NCBI GenBank assembly: GCA_964354145.1
Contig: CAYGXX010000021.1
Coordinates: 1-11,920, forward strand
DNA from: UBA10110 sp964354145
GTDB lineage: Bacteria > Patescibacteriota > Kazan-3B-28 > UBA10110
Reading direction: 5' to 3'
Length of the DNA: 11,920 nt
Shown here: positions 1 through 6,446 of the stretch, piece by piece
Layout of the letters: each line of letters opens with the position of its first letter
How positions within the stretch are numbered: the stretch's first letter is position 1
The notes under the pieces: generated by a model
Database searches by the model: none
The model's input: the letters and a program-made list of their open reading frames with translations, nothing else
Told to the model about the DNA's origin: nothing
Translations under genes and position numbers: made by a program

Positions 1-1291
1 TAAAAATATGCTCCTCAGACATCCCTAAGCCCTTGGCTAGTTTTTTGTGAGCATAGCGCATGTGGTATTCGCCGTGCACCGGAATAAAATATTTTGGCCG
101 GAGAGAGTCTAACATTAGTTTTAACTCCTCCTGAAAAGCATGGCCGGTCACATGCACCTGCATCGTGCGATTATGAATGACCTCGGCTCCTTCCCGGCAT
201 AAGTTATTAATGATGGCGGAAACAGAGCGCTCATTACCGGGAATGGGGGAGGCGGAGATCACCACCGTGTCGCCCGGTCTGATCTTTACCTGGGTATGCT
301 CATTAAATGCCATCCGGGACAGCGACGAACCCTGCTGCCCTTGACTGCCGGTGCTCAGGATTACTAACTTATCATCCGGGATTTTGGAAATGGTCTTAAG
401 CGGCACCAATAAATCTTTCGGGTATTGCAAGTAGCCCAATTTGGACGCCGCCTCAAAATATTTTAACATACTGCGACCAGAGATGGTGACTTTGCGGCCA
501 TATTTTTGGGCGGCAGTCAGGACATGCTGCATCCGGTCGATCCGGGAAGCAAAAGAAGAGACAATCAACCGCCCAGAGGACATCGCAAAAATATTATCAA
601 AACTCTCCACTACCTCTTGTTCGGAAATGGTGCAACCAGGCATCTCGGCATTAGTGCTTTCCGAGAGGAGAAGGAGAGGCTGCTCCCGCCCCCTCTCGGT
701 AATCTTGCCGAAATCAATAGTAGTTTTATCAGGGGAGGTTAGATCAAACTTAAAATCGCCAGTATAAATCACTTTGCCCAGAGGGGTCTCCACAATAATA
801 CCAAAGCTATCTGGTATACTATGCAGCACCCTAAAGAATTTGACCCGGAAGACTCCCAACTGCAACTCATCATCTTCCCCGTAAGTATTTACTCGGATAT
901 GCTTGGCGCCAGGAAATTCGCTTAAGCGCGCCTCGATCAAAGCGGCAGCGAGAACGCTGGCATAAACGGGTACGCCCAACTCGGGACCCAGATGGGGAAT
1001 GGCTCCAATATGATCTTCGTGACCATGAGAAATAATAATGCCACGGAGTTTTTTCTTGTGCTTCCTAAGGTATGAAATATCTGGGATGACATAATCAATT
1101 CCCAACATCGTCTCATCCGGGAACATCATTCCACAATCTAGGGCAACAATGTCATTGCCGTATTCAAGAAGCAGCATATTCATCCCGATGCCATCTAGCC
1201 CCCCCAAAGGGATTACCCGCAGGACATCTTTAGCGGCAATGGGGCGAGCAGACTGGCGAGATTTTTGAGGTCTTTGTGGTTTATGTCTCAT
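1..1291 (-). CDS. rnj: Ribonuclease J, C-terminus cut by window edge
   Basis: Metallo-beta-lactamase/beta-CASP ribonuclease, expected to act as endonuclease and 5'-3' exonuclease in mRNA decay and rRNA maturation in the cytoplasm. The 430 residues visible from ATG at 1291 show the metal motif HGHEDH (89-94), H157 in LHSIPDS, D179 in YTGDF, beta-CASP motif A as SEST (E211, where Asp is usual in RNase J), the GSQGQ segment (about 315-319, usually GSQGE), VTGHAF with H384, and PVHGEYH with H406. Relatives are about 550 residues, so roughly 120 C-terminal residues lie outside the window. The first 20 residues are basic and Gln/Arg-rich. The start is 10 bases after the glycosylase stop, so the two are probably co-transcribed. 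The bases before ATG contain CTCCTC, not a Shine-Dalgarno sequence. The identification is firm; only the exact start is uncertain. Confidence 0.95.
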   Translation of the reverse strand, partial: MRHKPQRPQKSRQSARPIAAKDVLRVIPLGGLDGIGMNMLLLEYGNDIVALDCGMMFPDETMLGIDYVIPDISYLRKHKKKLRGIIISHGHEDHIGAIPHLGPELGVPVYASVLAAALIEARLSEFPGAKHIRVNTYGEDDELQLGVFRVKFFRVLHSIPDSFGIIVETPLGKVIYTGDFKFDLTSPDKTTIDFGKITERGREQPLLLLSESTNAEMPGCTISEQEVVESFDNIFAMSSGRLIVSSFASRIDRMQHVLTAAQKYGRKVTISGRSMLKYFEAASKLGYLQYPKDLLVPLKTISKIPDDKLVILSTGSQGQQGSSLSRMAFNEHTQVKIRPGDTVVISASPIPGNERSVSAIINNLCREGAEVIHNRTMQVHVTGHAFQEELKLMLDSLRPKYFIPVHGEYHMRYAHKKLAKGLGMSEEHIF

Positions 1292-1301
1292 TGTGAGGAG
1301 A

Positions 1302-1940
1302 TCAAAATATAGTTAATTGGGAAGGGAAATTGGTAGCGGCTTTAGCGGGAGCAGGGGGAGATGGTTCAGTGGGGGGTAACTCATCAATCTTTTTCAGCAC
1401 CGCCGGGATTTTCAAGAAATCCTCTTGCAAACCATGAAGTAAATTTGGGTTATGTAAAGCGGCTGCGGGGTGATAGATCGGAAAATAGACATATTGCCCC
1501 TGGCGCTTAGCTTTGCCGCGGCATTTAGAGATCTGCTCGGTGGGCAAGAACCAATGCAAGGCATGCCGACCCAAGAGCACAATCAGTTTAGGCTGAACCA
1601 GGTCTAGCTCTCTCTGCAAAAAAGAATGATGCTCTTCCACTTCAGTAGGCAGGGGGTCGCGATTACCCGGGGGGCGGCACTTCAATACATTAGTAATATA
1701 AACATCCTCTCGCCGCAACCCAATGCTAGAGAGGAGCTTGGCGAGGAGTTGCCCTGCTGGTCCTACAAACGGTCGGCCTTGCTCATCTTCTACTCTCCCC
1801 GGGCCCTCTCCAATAAAAACTACGGGGCTCTCCGGATCCCCTTCGCCAGGGACTGCCTGCAGACAACCAGCCCGGAGACTGCACTGGTGGGTTTTAACAT
1901 CTGCGATGATCTGCTGCAGAATTGCTAATTTATCACTCAT
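1302..1940 (-). CDS. Uracil-DNA glycosylase, family 4 type, with altered cluster ligands
   Basis: Excises uracil from DNA to start base-excision repair. The 212 residues contain GEGPGRVEDEQGRPFVGPAG (44-63; family 4 has GEAPG..ED..G.PFVGRAG), TNVLKCRPPGNRDP (83-96) and the C-terminal YHPAAAL motif. Family 4 enzymes carry a 4Fe-4S cluster on four cysteines. Here C20 and C88 fit two of them, but the first position of the expected CxxC is Thr17 and the fourth is His104; an extra C26 sits where Arg is usual. After the catalytic domain comes a Pro/Ala/Thr-rich tail of about 25 residues ending in QLTIF, which resembles the bacterial sliding-clamp peptide QL(S/D)LF. ATG at 1940 overlaps the upstream zinc-ribbon gene by 8 bases (ATGAGTGA), implying translational coupling, with no clear Shine-Dalgarno sequence. 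The family call is strong; the state of the cluster and the clamp contact are inference. Confidence 0.93.
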   Translation of the reverse strand: MSDKLAILQQIIADVKTHQCSLRAGCLQAVPGEGDPESPVVFIGEGPGRVEDEQGRPFVGPAGQLLAKLLSSIGLRREDVYITNVLKCRPPGNRDPLPTEVEEHHSFLQRELDLVQPKLIVLLGRHALHWFLPTEQISKCRGKAKRQGQYVYFPIYHPAAALHNPNLLHGLQEDFLKIPAVLKKIDELPPTEPSPPAPAKAATNFPSQLTIF

Positions 1941-2259
1941 TCATTAATTCAGTAGACTGATAATCAATTGCCATAATCTGGAAGATATCCCGATACCAAA
2001 ACCAATAATAGATTCCAGCTAACCCGATCATTAAAGCTAGACTAATGACTAGGACGGGGTAGAGGGTGGTCTGCCCCCGCCGGGAGAGCGTATCTCGATC
2101 TGCGATCAGCGCAGCAATATCCTGGGGTGGAAGCAACACCTTTTGACGTTTACCTGATTGGGAAGCCACTTGATGCGGAGGTGGCTCGAGAGCAGTGCCG
2201 CAATAGATGCAAAACTGATTGTCATCATGATTGCGACGAGAACATTCACTGCACTTCAT
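1933..2259 (-). CDS. Small zinc-ribbon, single-pass membrane protein
   Basis: A 108-residue protein I cannot match to a named family. The N-terminus is a zinc ribbon with C3xxC6 and C17xxC20 (CSEC and CIYCG), a fold usually used for nucleic-acid or protein contacts. A polar linker (about 25-63) follows, then one hydrophobic segment at about 66-88 and a 19-residue tail. The basic DRDTLSRRG just before the membrane segment suggests the ribbon stays in the cytoplasm. It begins 14 bases after the pnp stop and overlaps the glycosylase start by 8 bases, so it is embedded in the RNA-decay operon. No Shine-Dalgarno sequence precedes the ATG. Four-cysteine ribbon plus one membrane helix is a common layout for small bacterial proteins of unknown role. 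A scaffold or anchoring role for RNA-decay enzymes is speculation from position only. Confidence 0.85.
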   Translation of the reverse strand: MKCSECSRRNHDDNQFCIYCGTALEPPPHQVASQSGKRQKVLLPPQDIAALIADRDTLSRRGQTTLYPVLVISLALMIGLAGIYYWFWYRDIFQIMAIDYQSTELMNE

Positions 2260-2273
2260 AAAATTTAAGAGTT

Positions 2274-4382
2274 CTATTTACTCGGGTTGCGTCTGTTGAG
2301 CGCCGCCTTCCGAGAGAGATTAACCCGACCCTGCGAATCAATCTCGGTAACGATCACGGGGATAATATCTCCTTCTTTTACTATATCAGTTACTTTATTG
2401 ACGCGCTTGGTATCTAATTGAGAAATATGCACCAAGCCTTCCGTGCCCGGGAAGATCTCCACAAAGGCTCCAAAATCCATTATGCGAGTAACCTTGCCCT
2501 GATAAAGAGCTCCCACTTCGGGTTCGCGGATAATATTGGCGATCTCCTCCATTGCTTGAGCGGCTAATTTAGCATCAACGGAAGAAATATAAACAGTGCC
2601 ATCTTCTTCAATGTTGATCTCGGTAATATTTTTGCCGCCGGCGCGATCAATAATTCCATTGATCACTTTACCGCCCGAGCCGATAATCTCCCTGATTTTG
2701 TCCGGATGAATCTTGATGACCTCCACTCTCGGCGCATAGATAGAAATCTCCTTCCGCGGGGCGGAGAGACATTGAGCGATCACTTGCAGAACTTCTTGCC
2801 TAGCTCCGTGGGCCTGGGCCAGTGCTTGATCTAATACCTCCGCAGTTAAGCCTGGGGTTTTCACATCTAACTGGACCGCAGTAATCCCGTCTTTGGTTCC
2901 CGCGATCTTGCAATCCATATTTCCATTAAAATCTTCAATACCAGCGATATCAGTTAAAATCTTGAAATTACGGTTATTCTGAATCACCCCCATGGCGATG
3001 CCCGCTACTGGTTTTTTGATGGGCACTCCCGCATCCATCAAACTTAGGGTACTACCGCAGACCGCCGCCATTGAACTGCTACCATTGCTCGCTAAAATCT
3101 CTGATACTACCCGAATGGTGTAGGGAAACTCTTCTTTGGAAGGAATAACCGGCAGAAGAGCCTTTTCCGCTAAAGCACCGTGGCCGATCTCGCGCCGACC
3201 CGGCCCCCGCATCGGGCGCACTTCATTGGTGGCATAGGGAGGGAAATTGTAGTGGTGGAGATATCTCTTAGTCGTATTAGCATCCATAGTATCAATCATT
3301 TGCTCATCGGCTACTGAACCTAAGGTAGTGGTGGTCAAAGCTTGAGTCTCCCCACGATTAAATAAGGCTGAGCCGTGAGTGCGCGGTAAGATCCCCACTT
3401 CACAAAGGAGGGGCCGAATCTCGGTTAACTTCCGACCATCCGGCCGCCGATCTTCGGTCAGGATATGGGCTTGAAATTCCTCTTCAATAATCTGAGCAAA
3501 GGCATCTGCCACGACGATCTCTGGAGTTTCTTCAGTCCCGAACTTAACCTGCACTTCTTCGCGGAGCTGGTCCAGAAGTTCATTGCGGAGAGTTTTTTCG
3601 GGATGATAAATGGCAGCGGTGGCCCGTTCTCCCACAAACTGACGTATCTCGGATAAGAGTTCCGGGGTCGGGGAAAACAGGGGATAGGTTCGGCGGGCGG
3701 CCGGTTTCAGTTTTTTCACCAATTTCTCCTGAATCTCTAAAGTTGGCTGTAGCGCTTGATGAGCAAATTTAACTGCCTTAATGAAAGTGGCCTCATCTAC
3801 TTCCCGGGCACCGGCTTCAATCATTAAAATCTTATCCTTAGTGCCAGCTACAATCAAATCCAGCCGACTATCCTTCTCAATCTGTTCATATGAAGGATTA
3901 ATGACTAATTCCTCATTAATTAAGCCAACTCGCACCGCCCCCACCGGTCCGGCAAAAGGTGCATCGGTTAACATCAGCGCGGCGGAAGCCCCCACAATGG
4001 ATAAGACATCTGGATCGTGCACCAAATCCGCCGACAGTACCGTGACCACAATCTGCACATCATTATAAAAACCTTTGGCAAAGAGGGGCCTTAGGGGCCG
4101 ATCGGTTAAGCGCGCCGTGAGGACAGCATTTTCGGAAGCGCGTCCCTCCCTTTTGATAAACCGACTGCCAGAAATCTTGCCGGAAGCATACATTTTTTCC
4201 TCAAAATCAATAAGTAGAGGAAAATAACTAACATCGGCTTTGGGTTTATCAGTCACGATCGCTGTCGCCAAAAGCACTGTATCGCCCAAGCGCACAGTAA
4301 CTGAACCGGAAGCGAGTTGCGCCAGCTTCCCCGTCTCAATAGTTAAAGCGGCATTGCCGACTTTAGTTTCAAATTTTTCCAT
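2274..4382 (-). CDS. pnp: Polyribonucleotide nucleotidyltransferase (PNPase)
   Basis: Phosphorolytic 3'-5' exoribonuclease, normally a trimer, acting in mRNA decay and RNA quality control. From the chosen start it has 702 residues, normal for the family: RNase PH domain 1, an all-helical linker, RNase PH domain 2, a KH domain (IIGSGGKVI, about 566-574) and an S1 domain (about 627-690). Catalytic residues of the second PH domain are kept: D484, D490 and K492 in GIEDFNGNMDCKIAG, matching E. coli D486, D492 and K494, as is SSSMAAVCGSTL. The reading frame is open to an ATG at 4430, but I prefer the ATG at 4382: family proteins begin like MEKFETKVGN, AAAGGA lies just upstream, and the 4430 ATG sits inside a hairpin arm. 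It lies 114 bases after rpsO, the usual rpsO-pnp order. The hairpin in that gap suggests post-transcriptional control. Confidence 0.97.
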   Translation of the reverse strand: MEKFETKVGNAALTIETGKLAQLASGSVTVRLGDTVLLATAIVTDKPKADVSYFPLLIDFEEKMYASGKISGSRFIKREGRASENAVLTARLTDRPLRPLFAKGFYNDVQIVVTVLSADLVHDPDVLSIVGASAALMLTDAPFAGPVGAVRVGLINEELVINPSYEQIEKDSRLDLIVAGTKDKILMIEAGAREVDEATFIKAVKFAHQALQPTLEIQEKLVKKLKPAARRTYPLFSPTPELLSEIRQFVGERATAAIYHPEKTLRNELLDQLREEVQVKFGTEETPEIVVADAFAQIIEEEFQAHILTEDRRPDGRKLTEIRPLLCEVGILPRTHGSALFNRGETQALTTTTLGSVADEQMIDTMDANTTKRYLHHYNFPPYATNEVRPMRGPGRREIGHGALAEKALLPVIPSKEEFPYTIRVVSEILASNGSSSMAAVCGSTLSLMDAGVPIKKPVAGIAMGVIQNNRNFKILTDIAGIEDFNGNMDCKIAGTKDGITAVQLDVKTPGLTAEVLDQALAQAHGARQEVLQVIAQCLSAPRKEISIYAPRVEVIKIHPDKIREIIGSGGKVINGIIDRAGGKNITEINIEEDGTVYISSVDAKLAAQAMEEIANIIREPEVGALYQGKVTRIMDFGAFVEIFPGTEGLVHISQLDTKRVNKVTDIVKEGDIIPVIVTEIDSQGRVNLSRKAALNRRNPSK

Positions 4383-4385
4383 AAG

Positions 4386-4391
4386 TCCTTT
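4386..4391 (-). promoter_or_regulatory. Shine-Dalgarno of pnp that decides its start
   Basis: AAAGGA lies 3 bases before the ATG at 4382, within GGAAAGGACTT. Spacing is short but this is one of the few purine-rich ribosome-binding sites in the window. It supports translation from 4382 rather than from the in-frame ATG at 4430, which has only hairpin sequence before it. Confidence 0.6.
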
Positions 4392-4427
4392 CCGGAGCAG
4401 GGGATAAAAGGATGGCAGTAGATCGGG

Positions 4428-4482
4428 CATAAAGCTTAGAGTTAAATAAACTTTTGGAATTTACTCAACTCTAGGCTCTATG
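4428..4482 (-). promoter_or_regulatory. Long leader hairpin between rpsO and pnp
   Basis: In the minus-strand transcript, bases 4482 to 4458 pair with 4452 to 4428 around the five-base loop CCAAA (4457-4453). By hand the stem has 25 positions: 20 Watson-Crick pairs, 4 G-U pairs and one A/C mismatch (4474/4436). It is mostly A-U, so stable by length rather than GC content. No U-run follows the 3' arm, so it is not an ordinary intrinsic terminator. In E. coli the pnp leader after rpsO forms a long hairpin that RNase III cuts, after which PNPase represses its own synthesis; position and length here match that layout. The structure is seen in the sequence; its function is inferred. Confidence 0.8.
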
Positions 4483-4496
4483 ACAACCCTTTCCCC

Positions 4497-4766
4497 TTAC
4501 TTCCTAATTTTTAATTCTTTAATTAAAGATGAATACCTTCTGGGATGAGATTTCTTAAGATAATTGAGCAACCGACGACGATTACCCACAATCTTAAACA
4601 ACCCTTGCCGGGAATGAAAGTCCTTGGTGTGAGCCTTCAAGTGTTTAGTTAACTCCTTCACTTTTTCAGTGAGGAGGGCAATTTGGACCTCCGATGAGCC
4701 GGTGTCCTTTTTATGGGCCTGAAAAACGCCAATAATCTTTTTCTTCTTTTCAGTGCGAACTGCCAT
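4497..4766 (-). CDS. rpsO: 30S ribosomal protein S15
   Basis: Small-subunit protein that binds the central domain of 16S rRNA early in assembly. The 89 residues are full family length and carry the signatures DTGSSEVQIALLTEKV (21-36), FHSRQGL (50-56) and NRRRLLNYLKK (62-72). It begins 21 bases after the stop of the DHH gene and precedes pnp, the standard neighbour. Its own promoter overlaps the end of the DHH gene and leaves almost no 5' leader. No Shine-Dalgarno sequence is present (ATAAAATAAGT precedes the ATG). S15 autoregulation in other bacteria uses structures in the rpsO leader; a transcript from this promoter has no room for one. Confidence 0.98.
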   Translation of the reverse strand: MAVRTEKKKKIIGVFQAHKKDTGSSEVQIALLTEKVKELTKHLKAHTKDFHSRQGLFKIVGNRRRLLNYLKKSHPRRYSSLIKELKIRK

Positions 4767-4775
4767 ACTTATTTT

Positions 4776-4804
4776 ATTATATCATGTTTATTCGATTTTA
4801 TCAA
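4776..4804 (-). promoter_or_regulatory. Sigma-70-type promoter for rpsO, nearly leaderless
   Basis: On the minus strand TTGATA (4804-4799) and TATAAT (4781-4776) are separated by exactly 17 bases, and TGA directly before TATAAT forms an extended -10. Eleven of twelve hexamer bases match consensus. The -35 box and part of the spacer lie inside the last codons of the DHH gene. Starting 6 to 9 bases after the -10 gives a transcript beginning at about 4770-4766, 0-4 bases from the rpsO ATG. Confidence 0.8.
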
Positions 4805-6068
4805 GGTTTTCTGCTCCCAGAGCCATTTCTGGCTCTAACTCCGCCTCCGGCACAAACTCGGAGGGTTCAGGAGCAGGTTCCTTTGGAATGTCGGGCTCCA
4901 GCACAGCATTCAACTCATCGGGGGTTAATTTAGACTTCTTATCCTGATATTCACGGATTTTTCCTACTACCACCTCTTCTGCTGCTGAAAGCTCAATATC
5001 TAATAACTTGAATCCCGCTGCCCCGGGGTGACCGCCCCCACCAAACAAAGCAGCAATCTCGGCGGCATCCACGCCTTTCTTGGTTCGGATACTACCCGAG
5101 ATGGCCCGCGGCTCTTTTTCAGATAATAAAACAATGATGTCTGCGCCGGGAACGCTAGTCATTAATTCATCAATAATCCCACTGGTTTCTTCTTTCATAG
5201 CCCCAGTCTCGTCAAACCAGGATAGGGGGACTAGACTCCAACTCAATTTGTGTTCCTCATCAAACCGGATATTGGATAAGATCTTGCCCCATAACTTTAG
5301 AGTAGTCAGGGACTTGGTTTTGAAGAGGTGCTTAATGATCTCCTGCTGTCGAGCCCCAAACCCGACCATCTGGGCAGCAACGGTCAATGCCTTAGGGGTA
5401 GTATTGGCATGCTGGAAACTGCCCGTATCGCTGACAATCCCCGTGAGCAGAGCCGTGGCGATATCTTCATCTATGAGCGAGGGGCCTAGCGCTTCAATTA
5501 ATCCCACTAAAATCTCGGCTGTGGCCGTAGCAGTTAAATCTACCAGATTAACCGTCCCATAGTAATCATTACTGGAATGATGATCAATATTAATAACGGG
5601 GGTGCCTTGGAATAACTTTACATTATTGGCATAGAGAGCGCCCACTTGGTCCCAATCCGCCGCATCCAACGCCACAATTAAATCAAATTGGAAGTTCCCT
5701 TCGGAAAAACTTACATCTTGCGGATTAAAATTGCCGTCTTTGGGAGTAACCACAATATTTAGTTTGCCCTCCTGAAAATTGTAGGCTAATTTATCAGCCG
5801 TGGCTCTAATACAATCAATACTAATAATGAAGTCCCGCAGGGCGGTGAGCTGAGTGGCAAATTCATCGAGCTTAGGCAAAAATTGATAATTATTGGCGAT
5901 GGAGTCAGCGATGACCACAGTGGTTTTTTTGCCAAGCTTGCTTAACACCGAGTAGAATGCTACAGTACTCCCGATTGCATCGCCATCGGGTTTTTCATGA
6001 GTTACCAACAAGATGTTTTTGGACTTGTTGATTAGCTCTAAGGCTTGCTGTTTAGGGGTTAACTCCAT
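4788..6068 (-). CDS. DHH/DHHA1 phosphoesterase, NrnA-like (nanoRNase/pAp phosphatase family)
   Basis: Predicted cytoplasmic metal-dependent phosphoesterase degrading short oligoribonucleotides and possibly pAp. Metal motifs run in order: THEKPDGDAIGS (H24, D28, D30), LDAADWDQVG (D135), IDHHSS (D162-H163-H164) and GIVSDTGSF (D214). The DHHA1 domain follows, with SGSIRTKKGVDAAEIA and GGGGHPGAAGF (343-353). At 426 residues it exceeds typical NrnA (about 310-330). The extra length is a segment at about 84-128 before the second metal motif, and a Pro/Glu-rich acidic tail of about 45 residues. Its promoter is near consensus and GAGAGGA lies 9 bases before the ATG, so the start is secure. An nrnA-type gene near rpsO-pnp recalls the rbfA-nrnA-truB-ribF-rpsO-pnp order of many bacteria, here without truB and ribF. 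Substrate choice (nanoRNA, pAp or cyclic dinucleotide products) cannot be told from sequence. Confidence 0.9.
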   Translation of the reverse strand: MELTPKQQALELINKSKNILLVTHEKPDGDAIGSTVAFYSVLSKLGKKTTVVIADSIANNYQFLPKLDEFATQLTALRDFIISIDCIRATADKLAYNFQEGKLNIVVTPKDGNFNPQDVSFSEGNFQFDLIVALDAADWDQVGALYANNVKLFQGTPVINIDHHSSNDYYGTVNLVDLTATATAEILVGLIEALGPSLIDEDIATALLTGIVSDTGSFQHANTTPKALTVAAQMVGFGARQQEIIKHLFKTKSLTTLKLWGKILSNIRFDEEHKLSWSLVPLSWFDETGAMKEETSGIIDELMTSVPGADIIVLLSEKEPRAISGSIRTKKGVDAAEIAALFGGGGHPGAAGFKLLDIELSAAEEVVVGKIREYQDKKSKLTPDELNAVLEPDIPKEPAPEPSEFVPEAELEPEMALGAENLDKIE

Positions 6069-6101
6069 AACTTACAGTCCTCTCTTTATTTATAAGAGGC
6101 T

Positions 6102-6130
6102 ATCATAATAGATAAGCCGAGCCCTGTCAA
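6102..6130 (-). promoter_or_regulatory. Sigma-70-type promoter of the DHH-rpsO-pnp-rnj block
   Basis: TTGACA (6130-6125, perfect -35) and TATGAT (6107-6102) on the minus strand are 17 bases apart, 11 of 12 hexamer bases matching consensus. Start of transcription is expected near 6095, giving a leader of about 27 bases that contains the Shine-Dalgarno GAGAGGA before the ATG at 6068. It points away from the rpsT promoter. Confidence 0.8.
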
Positions 6131-6149
6131 ACCTCAGAAGAAAAAAGTA

Positions 6150-6178
6150 TTTACTGTAGCCAAGTTTTGCCCTAGAAT
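6150..6178 (+). promoter_or_regulatory. Promoter of rpsT
   Basis: TTTACT (6150-6155) and TAGAAT (6173-6178) are separated by 17 bases on the plus strand, 4/6 and 5/6 matches to consensus. Expected start near 6185 gives a leader of about 19 bases with no Shine-Dalgarno sequence near the ATG at 6204; an AAGG at 6182-6185 is too far upstream to serve. The -35 box lies 19 bases from the opposing DHH -35 box. Confidence 0.6.
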
Positions 6179-6203
6179 GGCAAGGTAAAAATCAAGCACG
6201 CTT

Positions 6204-6446
6204 ATGCCAATCACTAGCTCAGCCAAAAAGAAAATGCGCTCTGACCTCCGAAAACGGACTCATAATCTGGTTTATAAATTAGCCTTCAAAAAAGCGGTGA
6301 AGACCGCCCGCCAAGAAACCAGTGCCGCGTCCCTTAAAGCGGCCCAGAAAGCTCTGGATAAAGCGGTGCGGGCCAGGTTAATCCATAAAAACAAAGCTGC
6401 CCGCCTGAAGTCCCGGTTAGCCAGACAAGCTAAAAAAACTACCTAG
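6204..6446 (+). CDS. rpsT: 30S ribosomal protein S20
   Basis: Primary 16S rRNA-binding protein of the small subunit. The 80 residues are basic and almost entirely helical, with family features MPITSSAKKKMRSDLRKR at the start, a central KKAVKTARQ, and LIHKNKAARLKSRL near the end; S20 is normally 80-90 residues. It is the only plus-strand gene here and has its own promoter. Its TAG stop shares the palindrome CTAG (6443-6446) with the stop of holA on the other strand, so the two coding regions overlap by 4 bases tail-to-tail. holA and rpsT are neighbours in other bacteria too, for example Bacillus, which supports both calls. Confidence 0.97.
   Translation: MPITSSAKKKMRSDLRKRTHNLVYKLAFKKAVKTARQETSAASLKAAQKALDKAVRARLIHKNKAARLKSRLARQAKKTT

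Noticed and set aside
441..767. 108-codon open frame on the plus strand
   Set aside because: Antisense to the conserved RNase J catalytic domain; no family features.
1302..1304. TGA recoding as glycine or tryptophan, as in some CPR lineages
   Set aside because: TGA ends the glycosylase, zinc-ribbon, VanW and 75-residue genes exactly where the next start overlaps or follows, so it acts as a stop.
4383..4430. N-terminal extension of PNPase from the ATG at 4430
   Set aside because: The 16 extra residues do not resemble PNPase N-termini, the ATG is in a hairpin arm, and a better start with AAAGGA lies at 4382.
4440..4468. Promoter within the rpsO-pnp gap (TTGAGT, 17 bases, TTAACT)
   Set aside because: The -10 matches consensus at only three of six bases and the region is better explained by the hairpin.
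5080..5562. 160-codon open frame on the plus strand
   Set aside because: Lies wholly antisense to the well-supported DHH phosphoesterase; no recognisable domain, no start signal, composition of a reverse-frame shadow.
6079..6099. Small hairpin masking the DHH Shine-Dalgarno (CCTCT/AGAGG)
   Set aside because: The 5' arm lies at or before the predicted transcription start, so it would be mostly absent from the RNA; the 5-bp stem is easily chance.
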